Below are positions 30,641 to 39,620 of a stretch of DNA of 64,000 bases, piece after piece. The notes under the pieces are model-generated. The model was not told the DNA's origin, ran no database searches, and saw nothing but the letters and a program-made list of their open reading frames with translations. This DNA is from an uncultured Bacilli bacterium. GTDB taxonomy: Bacteria > Bacillota_I > Bacilli_A > RF39 > UBA660. The number at the start of each line of letters is the position of its first letter. Positions within the stretch are counted from its first letter, which is position 1. The stretch is taken from NCBI GenBank assembly GCA_944332505.1, contig CALVKC010000003.1, positions 1 to 64,000 of the forward strand, given 5' to 3'. The position numbers and the translations under genes were made by a program.

Positions 30641-31324
30641 TTATTTCCAAATATATCCTCCAGCAGTTTTACAATGACCTCTTACACAATCTGAAATAGC
30701 CCCTTGTGATATATTAGTATCTTTACTTGCTTCTGTTTGTGAACAGTATTCTTTTATAAATTTGCCATCTAAATCATACATAGAAACACGCTTCCTTAAT
30801 TTCATTCCAATTTTCACATGTCTATCATTATAAGTAAGATTATAAGAACGATTACACCACTCTAAGTTAGTAAAATGATTATTTTTCTTATTTTCATCTT
30901 TATGATTAACTTCAAGAAAATTGTTAGGATTTTCCAAAAAATGTTCTGCCACTAACCTATGAATTTTTTTATGTATTTTAATTCCAGGTTTTCTAAGGCA
31001 CACCTCTAAATATCCACTTCGGCTTTCAAATTGTTTCAATATAATATTTCTTTTCAAGCTTCTAACCCTACCAAAATTACTTATCTCATAATATTCTTCA
31101 AATCCATTTATAGGACTCCATATTTCTATTGGTATATATAGTCCACAACAGCACTTATTATGTACAACATAACTTGTACATGGGCAAAGTCTATCTTCAT
31201 GTGTTTCACCTGGATTATGGCAAGGGCATTCACCATTATTAAGTTCGCACCTTTTCATAATTGCATTAACAATTTTATCATTTGGGTTTAATATCCATCC
31301 ATTTTTTCGTAATATTTGTATCAT
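30641..31324 (-). CDS. Ferredoxin-thioredoxin reductase-like domain fused to NUMOD4-HNH endonuclease
   Basis: Residues ~1-65: a cysteine pattern CPC-x11-CPC-x8-CCCGLY, as in the catalytic beta subunit of ferredoxin:thioredoxin reductase, which holds a 4Fe-4S cluster and redox disulfide. Residue ~66 on: EIWSPINGFEEYYEISNFGRVRSL (NUMOD4), HRLVAEHFLENPN, EVNHKDENKKNNHFTNLEW (HNH core) and a C-terminal NUMOD1-like YDLDGKFIKEYCSQTEASK. The two domains share one frame without a stop. The homing endonuclease probably inserted at the 3' end of an FTR-like gene and kept the frame. Confidence 0.8.
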   Translation of the reverse strand: MIQILRKNGWILNPNDKIVNAIMKRCELNNGECPCHNPGETHEDRLCPCTSYVVHNKCCCGLYIPIEIWSPINGFEEYYEISNFGRVRSLKRNIILKQFESRSGYLEVCLRKPGIKIHKKIHRLVAEHFLENPNNFLEVNHKDENKKNNHFTNLEWCNRSYNLTYNDRHVKIGMKLRKRVSMYDLDGKFIKEYCSQTEASKDTNISQGAISDCVRGHCKTAGGYIWK

Positions 31325-31342
31325 ATTTTCATTAAAAACTAG

Positions 31343-31413
31343 AGCGAATTGTGAGAGTCGAACTCACCTCTTCTGCATGGCAAGCAGATGCATTACCGAT
31401 ATGCTAAACTCGC
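31343..31413 (-). tRNA. tRNA-Gly(GCC), second copy
   Basis: Identical to the copy at 26694-26764 across the tRNA. It lies alone, right before the FTR-HNH gene. Confidence 0.93.
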
Positions 31414-31593
31414 AAAAATGTTAGGTTATTATAAATATCACTATCAATTAAAAAATAACAAAAAATATTATTTTTTTGTTATTGATAATTACCACTTAAT
31501 AAATCAGAGGAATGGTCATGAGAAAAACGATTATCATCTGATTTTATCCAATGATGTATAAAGATTAATTCTTATAGAATAACCGAACAAAAT

Positions 31594-31623
31594 AATAGTC
31601 CATCTAATAAGATATGGACTATT
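31594..31623. terminator. Hairpin, probable terminator
   Basis: AATAGTCCAT/ATGGACTATT stem with AAAA/TTTT flanks in a gene-free gap. The rest of 31430-31700 shows no ORF. Confidence 0.5.
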
Positions 31624-31705
31624 TTGGTCACCTAATTTTTCTCGCCATCTGATTTGAAATAACTTGAATTTTTTTTAAGTTAGAACTTCCAGTCAATACC
31701 ATATA

Positions 31706-31807
31706 CTAACCAAAAAATTGGACATAAGGTTCAACTTCAACATTTGTATCACATTCTTCCACTGTTATCGTGTCAGTAATTATTGTACTCTCCCAAATAA
31801 AATCCAT
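31706..31807 (-). CDS. Small acidic ORF, 33 aa
   Basis: Product MDFIWESTIITDTITVEECD... is acidic and Thr-rich. It follows the S24/S26-like gene by 19 bp. No family recognised. Confidence 0.35.
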   Translation of the reverse strand: MDFIWESTIITDTITVEECDTNVEVEPYVQFFG

Positions 31808-31826
31808 AATCTACAATATTATATTA

Positions 31827-32246
31827 TTAATCATTAATTTCTAAAAACGAATCATATTTTAAAGGTTTTTCACAAATGTTAGTACCTTTAGCAATGGCAT
31901 ATACATCACTAGTCCAACCAAACACATTTAAATCAGTACTACTAATTAAAAAGTATGGTTTTTCAAAGTTTGAGTTAGATATTGCTAAAACCATATGTGT
32001 CATTAAAAAGCCATTAACTTTACAAAATACAGCATCACCAACTTTGATTTCATCCAAACTTTTAAGTGGTGTTAATATACAATACTCACCATCTTTTAAA
32101 ATTGGCTGCATACTATCACCATATTCAAATCTAGCAACAGTTTCACCGTTTTTTAAATGATTAACAGCTTCATCTGCATTATTTACTACATTAATACCCT
32201 CAATTTTTTCTGGTTTATGTACGTATTTAATATTTAATATTTCCAT
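31827..32246 (-). CDS. S24/S26-type serine peptidase-like protein
   Basis: Residues ~40-55 read ARFEYGDSMQPILKDGEYC, the serine motif of LexA/UmuD (S24) and signal peptidase I (S26) enzymes. A possible catalytic Lys follows in VGDAVFCKVNGFLMTHMV. 139 aa, only the peptidase fold, no DNA-binding domain and no membrane helix. It could process a phage protein or be a structural relative without activity. Overlap-free neighbour of the 332-aa gene. Confidence 0.7.
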   Translation of the reverse strand: MEILNIKYVHKPEKIEGINVVNNADEAVNHLKNGETVARFEYGDSMQPILKDGEYCILTPLKSLDEIKVGDAVFCKVNGFLMTHMVLAISNSNFEKPYFLISSTDLNVFGWTSDVYAIAKGTNICEKPLKYDSFLEIND

Positions 32247-32258
32247 TGATATCTAAGA

Positions 32259-33257
32259 TTAAAAAATTTTATAAGCATGAAATCCACCAAGAGAATATGG
32301 TAAACGTCTACAATATTTATACATAAATTCTTGCATTCTTAAATTAGCAGCATCATATTGTGTAGGAAACCATGTTTCTTCTGTAATATTTTCCAATGGT
32401 TCATTTTTAATATTATTTTTTGAATATTCAATATTAAAAACTTCATTAAATGACATATTACTAAATAATGTTGGCTGAATACCTACTAGTCTACCTTTTA
32501 TTCTTTGTTCTAAACAGATTTCAATATAGATATTGCCACACCTATCAATTTCATTATTTATGACGGATGGTCTTGATATAATATGAGTAATTACACGATA
32601 TGGAACTTGAGTGTTAGTTGCCCAAAATGGATTATCGAAATCATGAATAACCCCAATATTTTTTTTAACCTTAACTTTAAACACATCACTGAATGTACAC
32701 TCTCTCTTAATGCCATTACTAGTAAAAATCATATCATCTAGTACTTGCCCATTAGGTAATATGAGATTTCCATTATGTGTCATATTAAATGATGATAATT
32801 TAATAGTCATGAAATGGATTGTTTTATCAAGATAATCAACTGGATATGTTGACATATCTTCTGGATTAAATGTCATATTATTAACATTATTCGATACTGT
32901 TTCATCTATAACTCTTTCCCAATTCATATTTTTAGGGAACAATTGTAACTTATCATCAAATGTTATACCTAAATTATGACAATCGGCTTTAGTCAATGAA
33001 AAAATAGTTGAAGAACCACCATCAATTTCTTTCATGATTACCGAATCAATGTTGATTCCATCAACTTCAGTAATGGAATCAACATATTTATATTTTTTTA
33101 TAGGCATTTTAAAGCCATCACATTCAGTACTTGTTAATTTATATATTGCACCTTTTTCAAATTTTTTATTTTCGGATATATTTGATTCCGATTTATATTC
33201 TAATTTTTTTGAAAAAAACGGTATAATATATCTTTCATCAAGTATTATTTTACTCAT
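32259..33257 (-). CDS. Hypothetical protein, 332 aa
   Basis: No family recognised. Mostly beta pattern; no signal peptide or catalytic motif seen. It starts 5 bp after the TelA-like gene stop, so it is co-transcribed with it. Confidence 0.65.
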   Translation of the reverse strand: MSKIILDERYIIPFFSKKLEYKSESNISENKKFEKGAIYKLTSTECDGFKMPIKKYKYVDSITEVDGINIDSVIMKEIDGGSSTIFSLTKADCHNLGITFDDKLQLFPKNMNWERVIDETVSNNVNNMTFNPEDMSTYPVDYLDKTIHFMTIKLSSFNMTHNGNLILPNGQVLDDMIFTSNGIKRECTFSDVFKVKVKKNIGVIHDFDNPFWATNTQVPYRVITHIISRPSVINNEIDRCGNIYIEICLEQRIKGRLVGIQPTLFSNMSFNEVFNIEYSKNNIKNEPLENITEETWFPTQYDAANLRMQEFMYKYCRRLPYSLGGFHAYKIF

Positions 33258-33262
33258 AATAG

Positions 33263-34447
33263 CTAATTTTTCAACAAATTATAGTTATTGTTTGATGTAA
33301 TTTGAACCATACTATTATCTAATTCGCTTTCAATTTTTCTAATTTCTTCTTCAGCAGCTTGACGTTTAGCCTTAGCTTCTTCATGAATTTGTTTCACTTC
33401 CATAATAGTATCAATAAGAGATTTGGTAGTGTCTCTTAGTGTTTCAATATCGACAACACTTCTTTCATTTTCACGAGCGACATTAATACTATTTTGATGA
33501 AGCATTTCAGCATTTTTTCTTAGAATAGTATTTGTAGTGTCAGTTATTTTTCTATGTGCTTCAATTCGTTCTTGCTGGTTATGCAATGCAACGGCTATTG
33601 ATAATTGATTTTTCCAAATTGGAATTGTAGTAGCAATTATTGATTGAGCTTTATCTGCAATTGCAATATTATTATATTGAACGGTTCTAATTTGAGGTAA
33701 TGATTGCTTAATAACATATCTCAATGTCATCATATCAGTCAATCTACGTTCAAGATTATGAGCAAATTCTTGCAAGTCTTGAATTTGATGAGGTTCGTAT
33801 TCATTTTGATTAGCCATCATTTTTTCAATTTCGGCTTTTACCTCTTCAAGCTTAAGTTTACCAGCAATAATCAAATCCTCAATTTGCTTACCATATACTA
33901 TGTTATTATCAAACATAGTTTGTAATGCATTATTATCACGCAAAGATGTCAATCTAGTTGCAGCAATTTTTCTTGAGATAGAGTCCACATTCTTCGAAAT
34001 AGAATCATATTTATTCAAGATACTATTTACACTAGTAACCAATTTTTTCAATACTGGAATCTTTCGAATAACTTTCTTAAATGTTGATGGTTCTTTCAAT
34101 TCATCAACATCAATATAACCAAGTTCATTCAACAAGTCGGTTATTAAATTGCCAATTTCTCCACTTTGACTAGAACGAACAGCAGTCAAAAACTCATTGC
34201 TATATTTAGTCATTGTGTTTTGCAAATCAGAGCCATAGTTAGATATTGAATTAATATCTGTTACAACAAGATTTTTATTAAGTTGCTGATATTTTTTCTT
34301 ATCTTCTTCACTCATAAGTGCAATATTGACATTTCCAGACTCATCAATTAATTGTATTTCTTTTTTAATATTAAACGTTGGTTTGTTGTCGATAACAATT
34401 GTTTCAGCTTCTAAAGTTGGCGCAGATTCTATAATTTTACTATTCAT
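33263..34447 (-). CDS. TelA-like (toxic anion resistance family) protein
   Basis: Long helical protein. The central part matches the TelA/KlaA family: NQNEYEPHQIQDLQEFAHNLERRLTDM, RYVIKQSLPQIRTVQYNNIAIADKAQSII, TTIPIWKNQLSIAVALHNQ. Family members accompany tellurite resistance and phage or colicin resistance genes, and often occur in large phages; the molecular role is unclear. Promoter box 27 bp upstream. Confidence 0.85.
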   Translation of the reverse strand: MNSKIIESAPTLEAETIVIDNKPTFNIKKEIQLIDESGNVNIALMSEEDKKKYQQLNKNLVVTDINSISNYGSDLQNTMTKYSNEFLTAVRSSQSGEIGNLITDLLNELGYIDVDELKEPSTFKKVIRKIPVLKKLVTSVNSILNKYDSISKNVDSISRKIAATRLTSLRDNNALQTMFDNNIVYGKQIEDLIIAGKLKLEEVKAEIEKMMANQNEYEPHQIQDLQEFAHNLERRLTDMMTLRYVIKQSLPQIRTVQYNNIAIADKAQSIIATTIPIWKNQLSIAVALHNQQERIEAHRKITDTTNTILRKNAEMLHQNSINVARENERSVVDIETLRDTTKSLIDTIMEVKQIHEEAKAKRQAAEEEIRKIESELDNSMVQITSNNNYNLLKN

Positions 34448-34474
34448 ATTTGTTATTATTTATTTGTTACGCTA

Positions 34475-34482
34475 CAAAGATA
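34475..34482 (-). promoter_or_regulatory. Bacteroidota -7 box before telA-like gene
   Basis: TATCTTTG, 27 bp upstream of 34447. Confidence 0.6.
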
Positions 34483-34520
34483 ATACATTTTTTTGTAATA
34501 ACAAAATTTTTAACATTATT

Positions 34521-34991
34521 TTAGAATGGTAAATCATCATCACCGTCATAAACCAAATTGTTCAAATCTTTAGATACCTTTGGCACATCAACTATTGGTT
34601 CTCGTTTTTTAAACGTTCCACAGTTAGGTTCATCTTCTGCTTGCTTATCTTCAGATTTAACACTAGCTGTATTACCACTACTACTTGAATTTACAAAATC
34701 AACTCTATCTGACATAATATCTCGGCTGATACCAATTTCACCACTTTTAGTAGTGTACGTACCAACTGTTTCAATACCATGTATACTAATTAATGAACCT
34801 TTTTTTAGGTATGCTGACATTTTATATGTCTTTTCGCTATAGTCAACAACATTTAGCCATGCAGTTTCAACTTTACCATTTTTAAACTCATCTGTTGCGA
34901 CTCTAAACGTCACAAAAGGTTTTCCATTCGAATTTGTTCTAACTTCGCAATCAGCACCTAATCTACCTATTACATTTACATTTACTGCCAT
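34521..34991 (-). CDS. ssb: Single-stranded DNA-binding protein
   Basis: OB-fold start MAVNVNVIGRLGADCEVRTN, then KPFVTFRVATDE, TAWLNVVDYSEKT and AYLKKGSLISIHGIE, and a disordered linker ending in the acidic tip DGDDDLPF that recruits repair and replication proteins. Full length (156 aa). It protects ssDNA at phage replication forks. Confidence 0.93.
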   Translation of the reverse strand: MAVNVNVIGRLGADCEVRTNSNGKPFVTFRVATDEFKNGKVETAWLNVVDYSEKTYKMSAYLKKGSLISIHGIETVGTYTTKSGEIGISRDIMSDRVDFVNSSSSGNTASVKSEDKQAEDEPNCGTFKKREPIVDVPKVSKDLNNLVYDGDDDLPF

Positions 34992-34995
34992 ATTA

Positions 34996-35247
34996 TTATA
35001 TTTTTTTGATTATATTTTTATTTTCATTATCAATTTCCCAATCAGCATTTCGAATAGTTAATAATTCATCTGTTGTTATTTCAGATAATAACAAATCAGT
35101 TATTTTGCCTTTATAAACATATTCATTTTTATCTGTCATTATTAAATCAATTTTAATATATTTATTTAGCAATTTTAAACTATTAATTAAACTTGTGCTA
35201 TGATTAGATTCTAAATTAAATACTTTATCAAATACATATCTATTCAT
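34996..35247 (-). CDS. Hypothetical protein, 83 aa
   Basis: No family recognised. Alpha/beta with Leu/Ile/Lys. It ends 4 bp before ssb, so the two are one unit. Confidence 0.6.
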   Translation of the reverse strand: MNRYVFDKVFNLESNHSTSLINSLKLLNKYIKIDLIMTDKNEYVYKGKITDLLLSEITTDELLTIRNADWEIDNENKNIIKKI

Positions 35248-35272
35248 AACTGAACATTATTTTAATGTATTG

Positions 35273-35280
35273 CAAAAATA
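35273..35280 (-). promoter_or_regulatory. Bacteroidota -7 box before the 83-aa ORF/ssb
   Basis: TATTTTTG, 25 bp upstream of 35247. Confidence 0.55.
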
Positions 35281-35301
35281 CACTAAATAATATTAAAAAA
35301 C

Positions 35302-35334
35302 AAAAAAAGATAAGAAAAAATCTTATCTTTTTTT
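35302..35334 (-). terminator. Terminator after tyrS
   Basis: AAAGATAAGA/TCTTATCTTT stem flanked by A- and T-tracts, just past the tyrS stop. Confidence 0.8.
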
Positions 35335-35339
35335 TATTT

Positions 35340-36671
35340 CTAGTGAGCTATAATTAATTTATAATTCTTTTTACCTTGTTGTACTAGAATAAACTTATTA
35401 TTTAGCAATGAAGTCTCATTAATAATTTCATCTCCATTTAATTTAAGCTTATTTATTGTTATACCACCATTTGAAATTAATTTTCTAAGTTCACCTTTAG
35501 ATTTAAACATGTTAAGTTTCTCAACGGCTAAATCAGTGAACTTAATTCCTTTATTTAAAGTTTCAACCGAAATATTAAATTTAGGAACACCATCAAAAAC
35601 TTTTAAAATAGTGGTATCATCTAATTTTGTTAATGTTTCGTGAGTAGATTTACCAAACAATATATTTGATGCTTCAATTGCTAATTCGCACTCTTCTTTA
35701 GAATGTACAAATGTTGTAACTTCCTCAGCAAGTTTCTTTTGCAATATCCTTATATGTGGCGCTTTGTCATGTTCAGCGATTAATGCCTCAATTTCATCTT
35801 TAGGCAATAAAGTAAACATTTTAATAAATCGTTTAGCATCATCATCAGTTTGGTTAAGCCAAAATTGATAAAATTCATATGGGCTAGTAATTCTAGCATC
35901 TAGAAATACTGCTTTACCATTTTCAGATTTACCAAATTTATTACCATTTGAATCACAAATCAATGGAATAAATAAGCCACACATATCATTAATTCCACTT
36001 CGTTTACGCCCATATTCCAAACCAATTGATGCATTACCAATTTGGTCACATCCAGCTAGCTGAATTTTACAATTAAATTTATCATATAGATGGACAAAAT
36101 CATATGCTTGCACAAGCATATATGACATTTCTAGGTGACTAATACCACATCCTTCTCTTTCAAATCGTCTTTTAACCGATTCTTTAGCCATCATGTAATT
36201 CACAGTGATTAGTTTACCGATTTCTCGTTCAAAATCAATAAATGACATTTTACTAATCCAATCATTGTTATTTACCATAATAGCAGCATTGTTTTTACCA
36301 CTATTAAAATCAATCAACTTCATAAGTTGCTGACGAATGCATTCGATATTGTTATTGATTTCATCATCGGACAACAAAGCTCGTTCACTAGTTTTACCAC
36401 TAGGGTCACCCATTCTAGCAGTTGCACCACCAACGAGAATAATAGGCTTTAAACCTCTTTCTTGTAGCAATCTAGCACACATAAATGCTGCTAAATGTCC
36501 GCAATGCAATGAACTAGTTACTTCTGGAAAATTAGGATTTCTATTTTCTGGTTTAATTGATGTTGGGTCAGTACCAATATAAAACACTTCACCACTTTTC
36601 AAATGTGATTCACAATTTCCCATTGTATCACCAAAAAAACCTCGCCATTTAAGCTCTTCAATCAATGTCAT
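35340..36671 (-). CDS. tyrS: Tyrosyl-tRNA synthetase
   Basis: Class I synthetase charging tRNA-Tyr. HIGH-type motif SSLHCGHLAAF, tyrosine pocket AYDFVHLY and QLAGCDQIGNASIG, KMSKS-type loop KFGKSENGKAVFLD, and a C-terminal S4-like RNA-binding segment (KGELRKLISNGGITINKLKL). 443 aa, close to bacterial TyrRS. An extra ~14 residues (KPENRNPNFPEVT) sit between the FYIGTDPTS strand and the HIGH motif, where bacterial enzymes are shorter. It pairs with the phage tRNA-Tyr at 29235. Co-transcribed with yqeY. Confidence 0.95.
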   Translation of the reverse strand: MTLIEELKWRGFFGDTMGNCESHLKSGEVFYIGTDPTSIKPENRNPNFPEVTSSLHCGHLAAFMCARLLQERGLKPIILVGGATARMGDPSGKTSERALLSDDEINNNIECIRQQLMKLIDFNSGKNNAAIMVNNNDWISKMSFIDFEREIGKLITVNYMMAKESVKRRFEREGCGISHLEMSYMLVQAYDFVHLYDKFNCKIQLAGCDQIGNASIGLEYGRKRSGINDMCGLFIPLICDSNGNKFGKSENGKAVFLDARITSPYEFYQFWLNQTDDDAKRFIKMFTLLPKDEIEALIAEHDKAPHIRILQKKLAEEVTTFVHSKEECELAIEASNILFGKSTHETLTKLDDTTILKVFDGVPKFNISVETLNKGIKFTDLAVEKLNMFKSKGELRKLISNGGITINKLKLNGDEIINETSLLNNKFILVQQGKKNYKLIIAH

Positions 36672-36672
36672 A

Positions 36673-37125
36673 TTACTTATTATTAATTAATGTTTTAACA
36701 ATATTTGAAATTACCTTTTTATTAGCCGTTGGATATGTCATACGAACTGATGTGATGATTGTTGACATATCTTTAAGAGTTACTTCTTTTTGAGTTTTCA
36801 ATAAACCATCTATAACTTTTTTAGTTTCTTCATTAATCTCATCATCAGTTGCAATTTTAGGCAAATATGTTTTAATCATACTCGCCTCATACAACTCTTG
36901 TTCAGCCAAATCAAATCTATTAGCAGATTCATATGTTTTAGCTGAATCTTCCCTTTGTGCGACCATTTTAAGCAAAATGTCAATCTCTTTATCATCTGTC
37001 AAAGTTATATTATTTTTGACAGCATTAACCAATTCAGTTTTAATGAGGCGTAAGATAGCTAACTTACGACTATCTTTCTCTTTAATTGCATTTGATATTA
37101 ATGCATCTATTTTTTCACTAATCAT
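36673..37125 (-). CDS. GatB/YqeY-domain protein
   Basis: 150 aa, whole YqeY fold: MISEKIDALISNAIKEKDSRKLAILRLI start, KMVAQREDSAKTYESANR, LYEASMIKTYLPKIATDDEI. The domain is shared with the tRNA-binding tail of GatB amidotransferase. It sits next to tyrS with a one-base gap, consistent with a role in tRNA charging. Confidence 0.88.
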   Translation of the reverse strand: MISEKIDALISNAIKEKDSRKLAILRLIKTELVNAVKNNITLTDDKEIDILLKMVAQREDSAKTYESANRFDLAEQELYEASMIKTYLPKIATDDEINEETKKVIDGLLKTQKEVTLKDMSTIITSVRMTYPTANKKVISNIVKTLINNK

Positions 37126-37291
37126 AATTATTGTTTATAAATGTTGATACAATACCGTTATAATTATTATTTAATTTTATTTTGGAGCATAAAGCTTCCA
37201 TTTCATCATTAGTTAATCCACAATTAGGTTTGTTAGATTTTAAAATGATAAATTTATTCTTATTCTTATTTTTTCTTCGCTTACGACTCAT
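37118..37291 (-). CDS. Small basic protein, 57 aa
   Basis: Product begins MSRKRRKNKNKNKFIILKSN; strongly basic N-terminus suggests RNA or DNA binding. It overlaps yqeY by 8 bp and is first after the promoter at 37312. Confidence 0.6.
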   Translation of the reverse strand: MSRKRRKNKNKNKFIILKSNKPNCGLTNDEMEALCSKIKLNNNYNGIVSTFINNNYD

Positions 37292-37311
37292 ATTAAAAAA
37301 TAATAGTAATG

Positions 37312-37319
37312 CAAAGATA
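37312..37319 (-). promoter_or_regulatory. Bacteroidota -7 box for 57-aa ORF/yqeY/tyrS
   Basis: TATCTTTG, 20 bp upstream of 37291. Confidence 0.6.
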
Positions 37320-37363
37320 TATAAAATTACTCAAGTATACAACAATTTAATAATTTTTAACTA

Positions 37364-38263
37364 TTAAATAACAACTTTAAGTAAAATTTCTTGACTAAGC
37401 ATTTTATTAATAAAATTTGCTAATTCTATACGTTTTGCACGTGAATCTAAATGATGTGTTTGTATATTAAATTTTAAATGGTTATATTTTTCAATTCTTT
37501 CAGTAATATAGTCATTTAATTTTGGTAACTTATTATCTTGATTAGATACTGATTGAAGAACTTTTAATGGTACTCGTTCCCAATTAATTCTGTCAAATTC
37601 TTTATTACATATATTTTTTTGAAAATCATGAGCAACGCCAGTAGATTTAATTTTATTATATTCTTTAATTGACCATTGCATATAATTAGCAAATTCAATA
37701 GCCAACTTATTCGATATTTTTAACCAATTTGTTTTAAGTTTAGATGTGGTTTTTATTCTAGGCATATATTTTTTTATCAACTCCCTTTGTTCATCAAATT
37801 GATATCCTTGTTTTAGTAACTCAAACATTATATCATGATTAATAACATTAGTTCCTAATGTTATATCATAATACATTAACATCCAAATATCTTTCCATGA
37901 ACCAACTAATGGTAATAGCCAAACATTTTTATAAAAAACACTTGGATGAAATGTTGCCAACCATATAAGTCTTTTATATGATTCGTCTCGTAATCCTCGA
38001 CCATATTGAGTTTTTTCAGTATGGTTGGCGTTATTTATATGAATAGTTCTATTCACCATTCTTAAATAAAATATAAACCGTACTGAAAGCATCTTATCAT
38101 TATTCCATAAGAATGCCTGGTCTTCACATACCGTACTATAATCTCTATTAAAATACGTTGGTATCATATTAAACGCTACATTATAGATACTATTCTCTGT
38201 AATGTTACTATTCTCACCATTAGGTGTTGTGTAATTTAATTTGAAAGGTTTAAATGTTATCAT
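37364..38263 (-). CDS. DUF2828/TROVE-like protein
   Basis: The pattern RFIFYLRMVNRT ... YGRGLRDESYKRLIWLATFHPSVFYKNVWLLPLVGSWKDIWML resembles the helical N-terminal part of DUF2828/TROVE proteins (GxWxDL motif). Those proteins bind small RNAs such as Y RNA and usually carry a C-terminal vWA domain, absent here; a vWA protein is encoded separately at 52603. No catalytic motif. Family assignment is tentative. Confidence 0.5.
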   Translation of the reverse strand: MITFKPFKLNYTTPNGENSNITENSIYNVAFNMIPTYFNRDYSTVCEDQAFLWNNDKMLSVRFIFYLRMVNRTIHINNANHTEKTQYGRGLRDESYKRLIWLATFHPSVFYKNVWLLPLVGSWKDIWMLMYYDITLGTNVINHDIMFELLKQGYQFDEQRELIKKYMPRIKTTSKLKTNWLKISNKLAIEFANYMQWSIKEYNKIKSTGVAHDFQKNICNKEFDRINWERVPLKVLQSVSNQDNKLPKLNDYITERIEKYNHLKFNIQTHHLDSRAKRIELANFINKMLSQEILLKVVI

Positions 38264-38279
38264 TTCATTATTTTTTATG

Positions 38280-38287
38280 CAAAAATA
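38280..38287 (-). promoter_or_regulatory. Bacteroidota -7 box before DUF2828-like gene
   Basis: TATTTTTG, 16 bp upstream of 38263. Confidence 0.5.
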
Positions 38288-38356
38288 AAAATAAAATTTA
38301 TAATATACAAAATAATTAACACAATTTAACTATTTATATATAAAATAATTAATATT

Positions 38357-38707
38357 ATGAGAGTTAAGTCAATTATAAGAGAGGAATTATTAAAATTTAT
38401 GAAAAATAATTCTATTCGTGAAGCTAGTGAAGATAATAAATATACCAAGCAACAAGAAAAAGCTAAAATGAGAGATGGTAGAAATGTATCATCTGGTGAT
38501 GAAGCCCAAATCAGACATGACGTTAACAATGCTGATTTAATAAACATTGCTGCATTGGCTAGAGAAGTTTATCCTGACCATACGCCAGAAGGTGCTCAGT
38601 CACAATTACGTAAAAAACTTAAAGGTTTAAAAAATGATAATGGTTCAGAATATCATATTAAACAACGTGAAGCTGGTGCAATTAGAAAAGCATTAAATGA
38701 TATCTAA
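38357..38707 (+). CDS. Hypothetical plus-strand protein, 116 aa
   Basis: No family recognised. Begins MRVKSIIREELLKFMKNNSI, an N-terminal helix like several others in the window (49473, 57557, 59423). Charged, with a C-terminal segment YPDHTPEGAQSQLRKKLKGL that looks like a helix-turn-helix. Isolated on the plus strand and converging on the sigma-factor gene at a shared terminator. Confidence 0.65.
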   Translation: MRVKSIIREELLKFMKNNSIREASEDNKYTKQQEKAKMRDGRNVSSGDEAQIRHDVNNADLINIAALAREVYPDHTPEGAQSQLRKKLKGLKNDNGSEYHIKQREAGAIRKALNDI

Positions 38708-38710
38708 AAT

Positions 38711-38739
38711 ATAAAGGCAAGTTATTTACTTGCCTTTAT
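38711..38739. terminator. Bidirectional terminator
   Basis: AAAGGCAAGT/ACTTGCCTTT stem between the convergent 116-aa gene and the sigma-factor gene; it overlaps the sigma stop codon. Confidence 0.85.
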
Positions 38740-39620
38740 ATTTTTGAGACTGTCTTTTTATATTCTTGTTTTAATTTATTCATAATCGTAAACTTAAGTT
38801 GTCTAACTCGTTCAGTAGTTAAATTAACTTTTTTTGCAACTTCTTGTAGTTCATACTCCCTATCATACCCAATACCAAATATTAGTTTAATAATTTCTTG
38901 TTCTCGACTTGATAATTTATTTAACATAGTATCAATTAACTCTTTATTAAACTCTTTATCACTGTCTTTTTCGAAACTATTTTCATATGCACTGTTAGTT
39001 TTAAACTCCATAACATCTTTAAAATTTTGATTATCAGATGCATTATTATAGTCGTTATCTATGGATACAACTCTAGTTTCTAGAACATCAATAACATCTT
39101 TTATATCAATGTTATATTCATTTACAATAATGTCTCTAAGTTCCTCTAATGTTGGCTGTCTTAGTTCACGTTGTATAAATTTATTAGTTGCTTGTGATAT
39201 AACATGATATGTTTTTGATATGTTACTTTTAGTAACAAGAGCACCATGATTAATATTATATGTATTGACAGCTCGTCTAATATACCAAACGGCAAATGTG
39301 GAAAATCTAACACCTTTAGTATAATCAAACCTATCAACAGCTTCCATTAAACCAATATTACCTTCAGATATTAAATCCAAAATATTGTCATTTGTACCAA
39401 ATTTTTTTGCAATAGCAACTACAAATCGTTGGTTAGAATTAATTATTGTTTCTCTAGCCTTTTGCTTATCACTACTACTACCGTTTTTTAATAGTTGAAA
39501 TAATTTAATTTCATCTTCTTGTGATAACAAACCATATTTTCGGATATCGTCGTAATATCTAATTAGAGTTTCTGTACGTTCAAAATAATCAGATGTACCA
39601 CTTTTTAAATTTACTATCAT
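38736..39620 (-). CDS. RNA polymerase sigma-70 family factor (first)
   Basis: Region 1.2/2: YYDDIRKYGLLSQEDEIKLF, INSNQRFVVAIAKKF, LDLISEGNIGLMEAVDRFDY and FSTFAVWYIRRAVNTY; region 3 weak; region 4: KLSSREQEIIKLIFGIGYDREYELQEVAKKVNLTTERVRQL. 294 aa, lacks region 1.1. It would direct host core polymerase to phage promoters. One-base TAATG overlap with IF-3 upstream shows translational coupling. Confidence 0.92.
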   Translation of the reverse strand: MIVNLKSGTSDYFERTETLIRYYDDIRKYGLLSQEDEIKLFQLLKNGSSSDKQKARETIINSNQRFVVAIAKKFGTNDNILDLISEGNIGLMEAVDRFDYTKGVRFSTFAVWYIRRAVNTYNINHGALVTKSNISKTYHVISQATNKFIQRELRQPTLEELRDIIVNEYNIDIKDVIDVLETRVVSIDNDYNNASDNQNFKDVMEFKTNSAYENSFEKDSDKEFNKELIDTMLNKLSSREQEIIKLIFGIGYDREYELQEVAKKVNLTTERVRQLKFTIMNKLKQEYKKTVSKI

